Assembly: GCF_028554725.1 (NCBI RefSeq)
Contig: NC_071670.1
Span: 620,001-684,000 of the forward strand
Length of the DNA: 64,000 nucleotides
Origin: Zeugodacus cucurbitae
Taxonomy: Eukaryota; Arthropoda; Insecta; Diptera; Tephritidae
Direction: 5' to 3'
Under the pieces are notes generated by a model that saw nothing but the letters and a program-made list of their open reading frames with translations, ran no database searches and was not told the DNA's origin. Of this stretch, positions 62,703-64,000 are shown in pieces; within the stretch, counting starts at the first letter, position 1, and each line of letters begins with the position of its first letter. The position numbers and the translations under genes were made by a program.

Positions 62703-62908
62703 ACCGACAAAGTGCACGCTTGATTAGAATGAAATACAAAAAAAGCTGCAGCGGCTAATATTAAGTGGAAAAAGAATTGATATGAAATATGAAGTACCAT
62801 ATAAGAGAAGGTAGCGATTCAGTATGTTCGTGAGAGAGGTGAACTTAATAACTTATTCTTATTATTGAAAACCTAGAATTTAATTTATGAACAAAAACGA
62901 TTCTAGTG

Positions 62909-63454
62909 ATATATTTATGTGAAAGCTTTAGATAAAAGCATGTAAATTTGTTGTGAGAATTTCAAACAACCGATAATTACCTTACTTTATCGATAATTAA
63001 TAAATTTTTATCGTGAAAGCTCATTTCGGATATTAGTGAAAGCTTTTAAAGTAGTTAAAGGAACTTTCACTAATAACCGAATCGGCTAATAGCTTGAAAA
63101 AGCTAACCTTGGAACCTTTTTATTATGAAAGCTCAGGAGTGATGATTCACAAAAGCTTTAAGCTAAATTCGTTTTTTATATGAACTTCATATAACGGCAA
63201 AGTTGAATGAAAGGTAATATTAATGCATATAACTATATAAACCCAGGAATGTGAGTAATTTTTTTATCGATATATATATTGTGAAAGCTTTAGATAGAAG
63301 CATTTAAAAAGCTTTCAAAGTAGTTAAAGAAACTTTCACTAACAACCGAATAGGCTAAAAGCTTGAAAAAGCTTACCTTGGAACCTTTTTATTATGAAAG
63401 CTCAGCAGTGATGATTCACAAAAGCTTTTAGCTAAATTCGTTTTTAATATGAAC
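62909..63454. repeat. direct duplication with dense GTGAAAGCTTT motifs
   Basis: The 145-base segments 63041-63185 and 63310-63454 are near-identical, same orientation and same length, from AGCTTT-AAAGTAGTTAAAG through AACCTTGGAACC... wording to TATGAAC. The segment before each (GTGAAAGCTTTAGATA then AAGCATxTAAA, at 62919 and 63281) is also shared; the first unit has about 95 extra bases with ATCGATAATTA words. The units carry more than a dozen AAAGCT/AGCTTT motifs, the same as in the clusters at 6.8, 21.8 and 24.2 kb. It probably represents two tandem copies of an undescribed repeat, or its parent unit. Confidence 0.75.
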
Positions 63455-63459
63455 CAGAG

Positions 63460-64000
63460 AACTGCAATTATTCCATTTTTTGAGTCATTTGTTGAGTAAC
63501 ACAAAAAATTGTATTAGTGCATATAAGTCAAAAATCATCAAACACTAAGATCCACTAAAACACATTTACGCACAGCACACAAAGCGAGAGCATAAATAAT
63601 GAGTAAGTTTCTCTTCATATGTATCGTTGAAGTGCTCAATTGTCTCATGAGCCAATAATTCAGACAAGTCAAACCAAAATGAGCCATACCATCAAAAAAA
63701 CACCAATAGTAAAGCTAATGAATTAGTGATACGAATATGATCAAAGTAAAACTGACGAAGGCTGTGCCGCCACTAGGCAAAAGTGCCCTGCGGGAAATGA
63801 CTAACGATGTGTTTTGTTCTTTAATGTCGTGTATTACATTTAATGTTTTAAGTTAATTAATGACAGTAAAGTTAATACTTTTAGGTTCTAATATATTTCT
63901 TTTAATAGTAATATATTGAAAATAAAAAAAGACGCACGAAAATGCATGTTCAATGAAATAATGAAACATGTAATGTGACAAAGTTCTCACTGGGTATCTT
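63460..64000. other. non-coding stretch to window end
   Basis: Nothing supportable is seen. The sequence is AT-rich without a long frame or paired splice sites. It could be intron of the plus-strand gene predicted from 61431. Confidence 0.5.

Overview
The window looks like insect nuclear DNA, most probably from a higher fly. A tephritid-type fruit fly is my best guess, from general look rather than a marker gene. The evidence is a strongly AT-rich background with many TTG/CAA and CA/GT microsatellites, GT-AG splice signals with T-rich acceptor tracts, a decayed mariner transposase, a decayed non-LTR retrotransposon with an RNase H domain, and no bacterial-style dense coding. Almost all of the 64 kb is non-coding. 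None of the long open frames resembles a known protein family, except for the transposon relics.

The best gene evidence is on the minus strand. A short exon (38160-38297) starts with ATG, encodes 46 codons ending in a hydrophobic signal peptide, and runs exactly in phase into a consensus donor (AAG|GTGAGT). A 203-base ATG-free leader and a very strong acceptor (38501-38502) precede it. Further upstream on the same strand is a 94-base exon (55650-55743) with excellent splice sites on both sides and no open frame through it, as expected for a 5'-UTR exon. Together they suggest the 5' end of a long gene for a secreted or membrane protein, whose remaining exons lie beyond base 1. Two candidate recursive-splice sites on the minus strand (boundaries 24387/24388 and 6688/6689) fall in the predicted long downstream intron.

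A second gene may start on the plus strand near the right end: an initiator-like TCAGTC (A at 61431) begins a 448-base segment with no ATG at all, ending in TTG|GTAAGT, and 559 bases later there is a strong acceptor (exon from 62438). A plus-strand CAG|GTAAGT junction at 41829/41830 is either a further recursive site or the end of a small leader exon.

The rest is repeat-derived or plain intron/intergenic DNA. It includes several short tandem duplications (3.25-3.55, 11.6-12.05, 18.1-18.3, 27.1-27.6, 44.3-44.6 and 62.9-63.5 kb), four clusters of a GTGAAAGCTTT-type motif, AT-rich low-complexity blocks, microsatellites, and three near-identical TGCGCATGCGCA palindromes within 3 kb that match the NRF-1/Ewg binding site. 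I see no tRNA, rRNA, known microRNA, CRISPR array or complete transposon.
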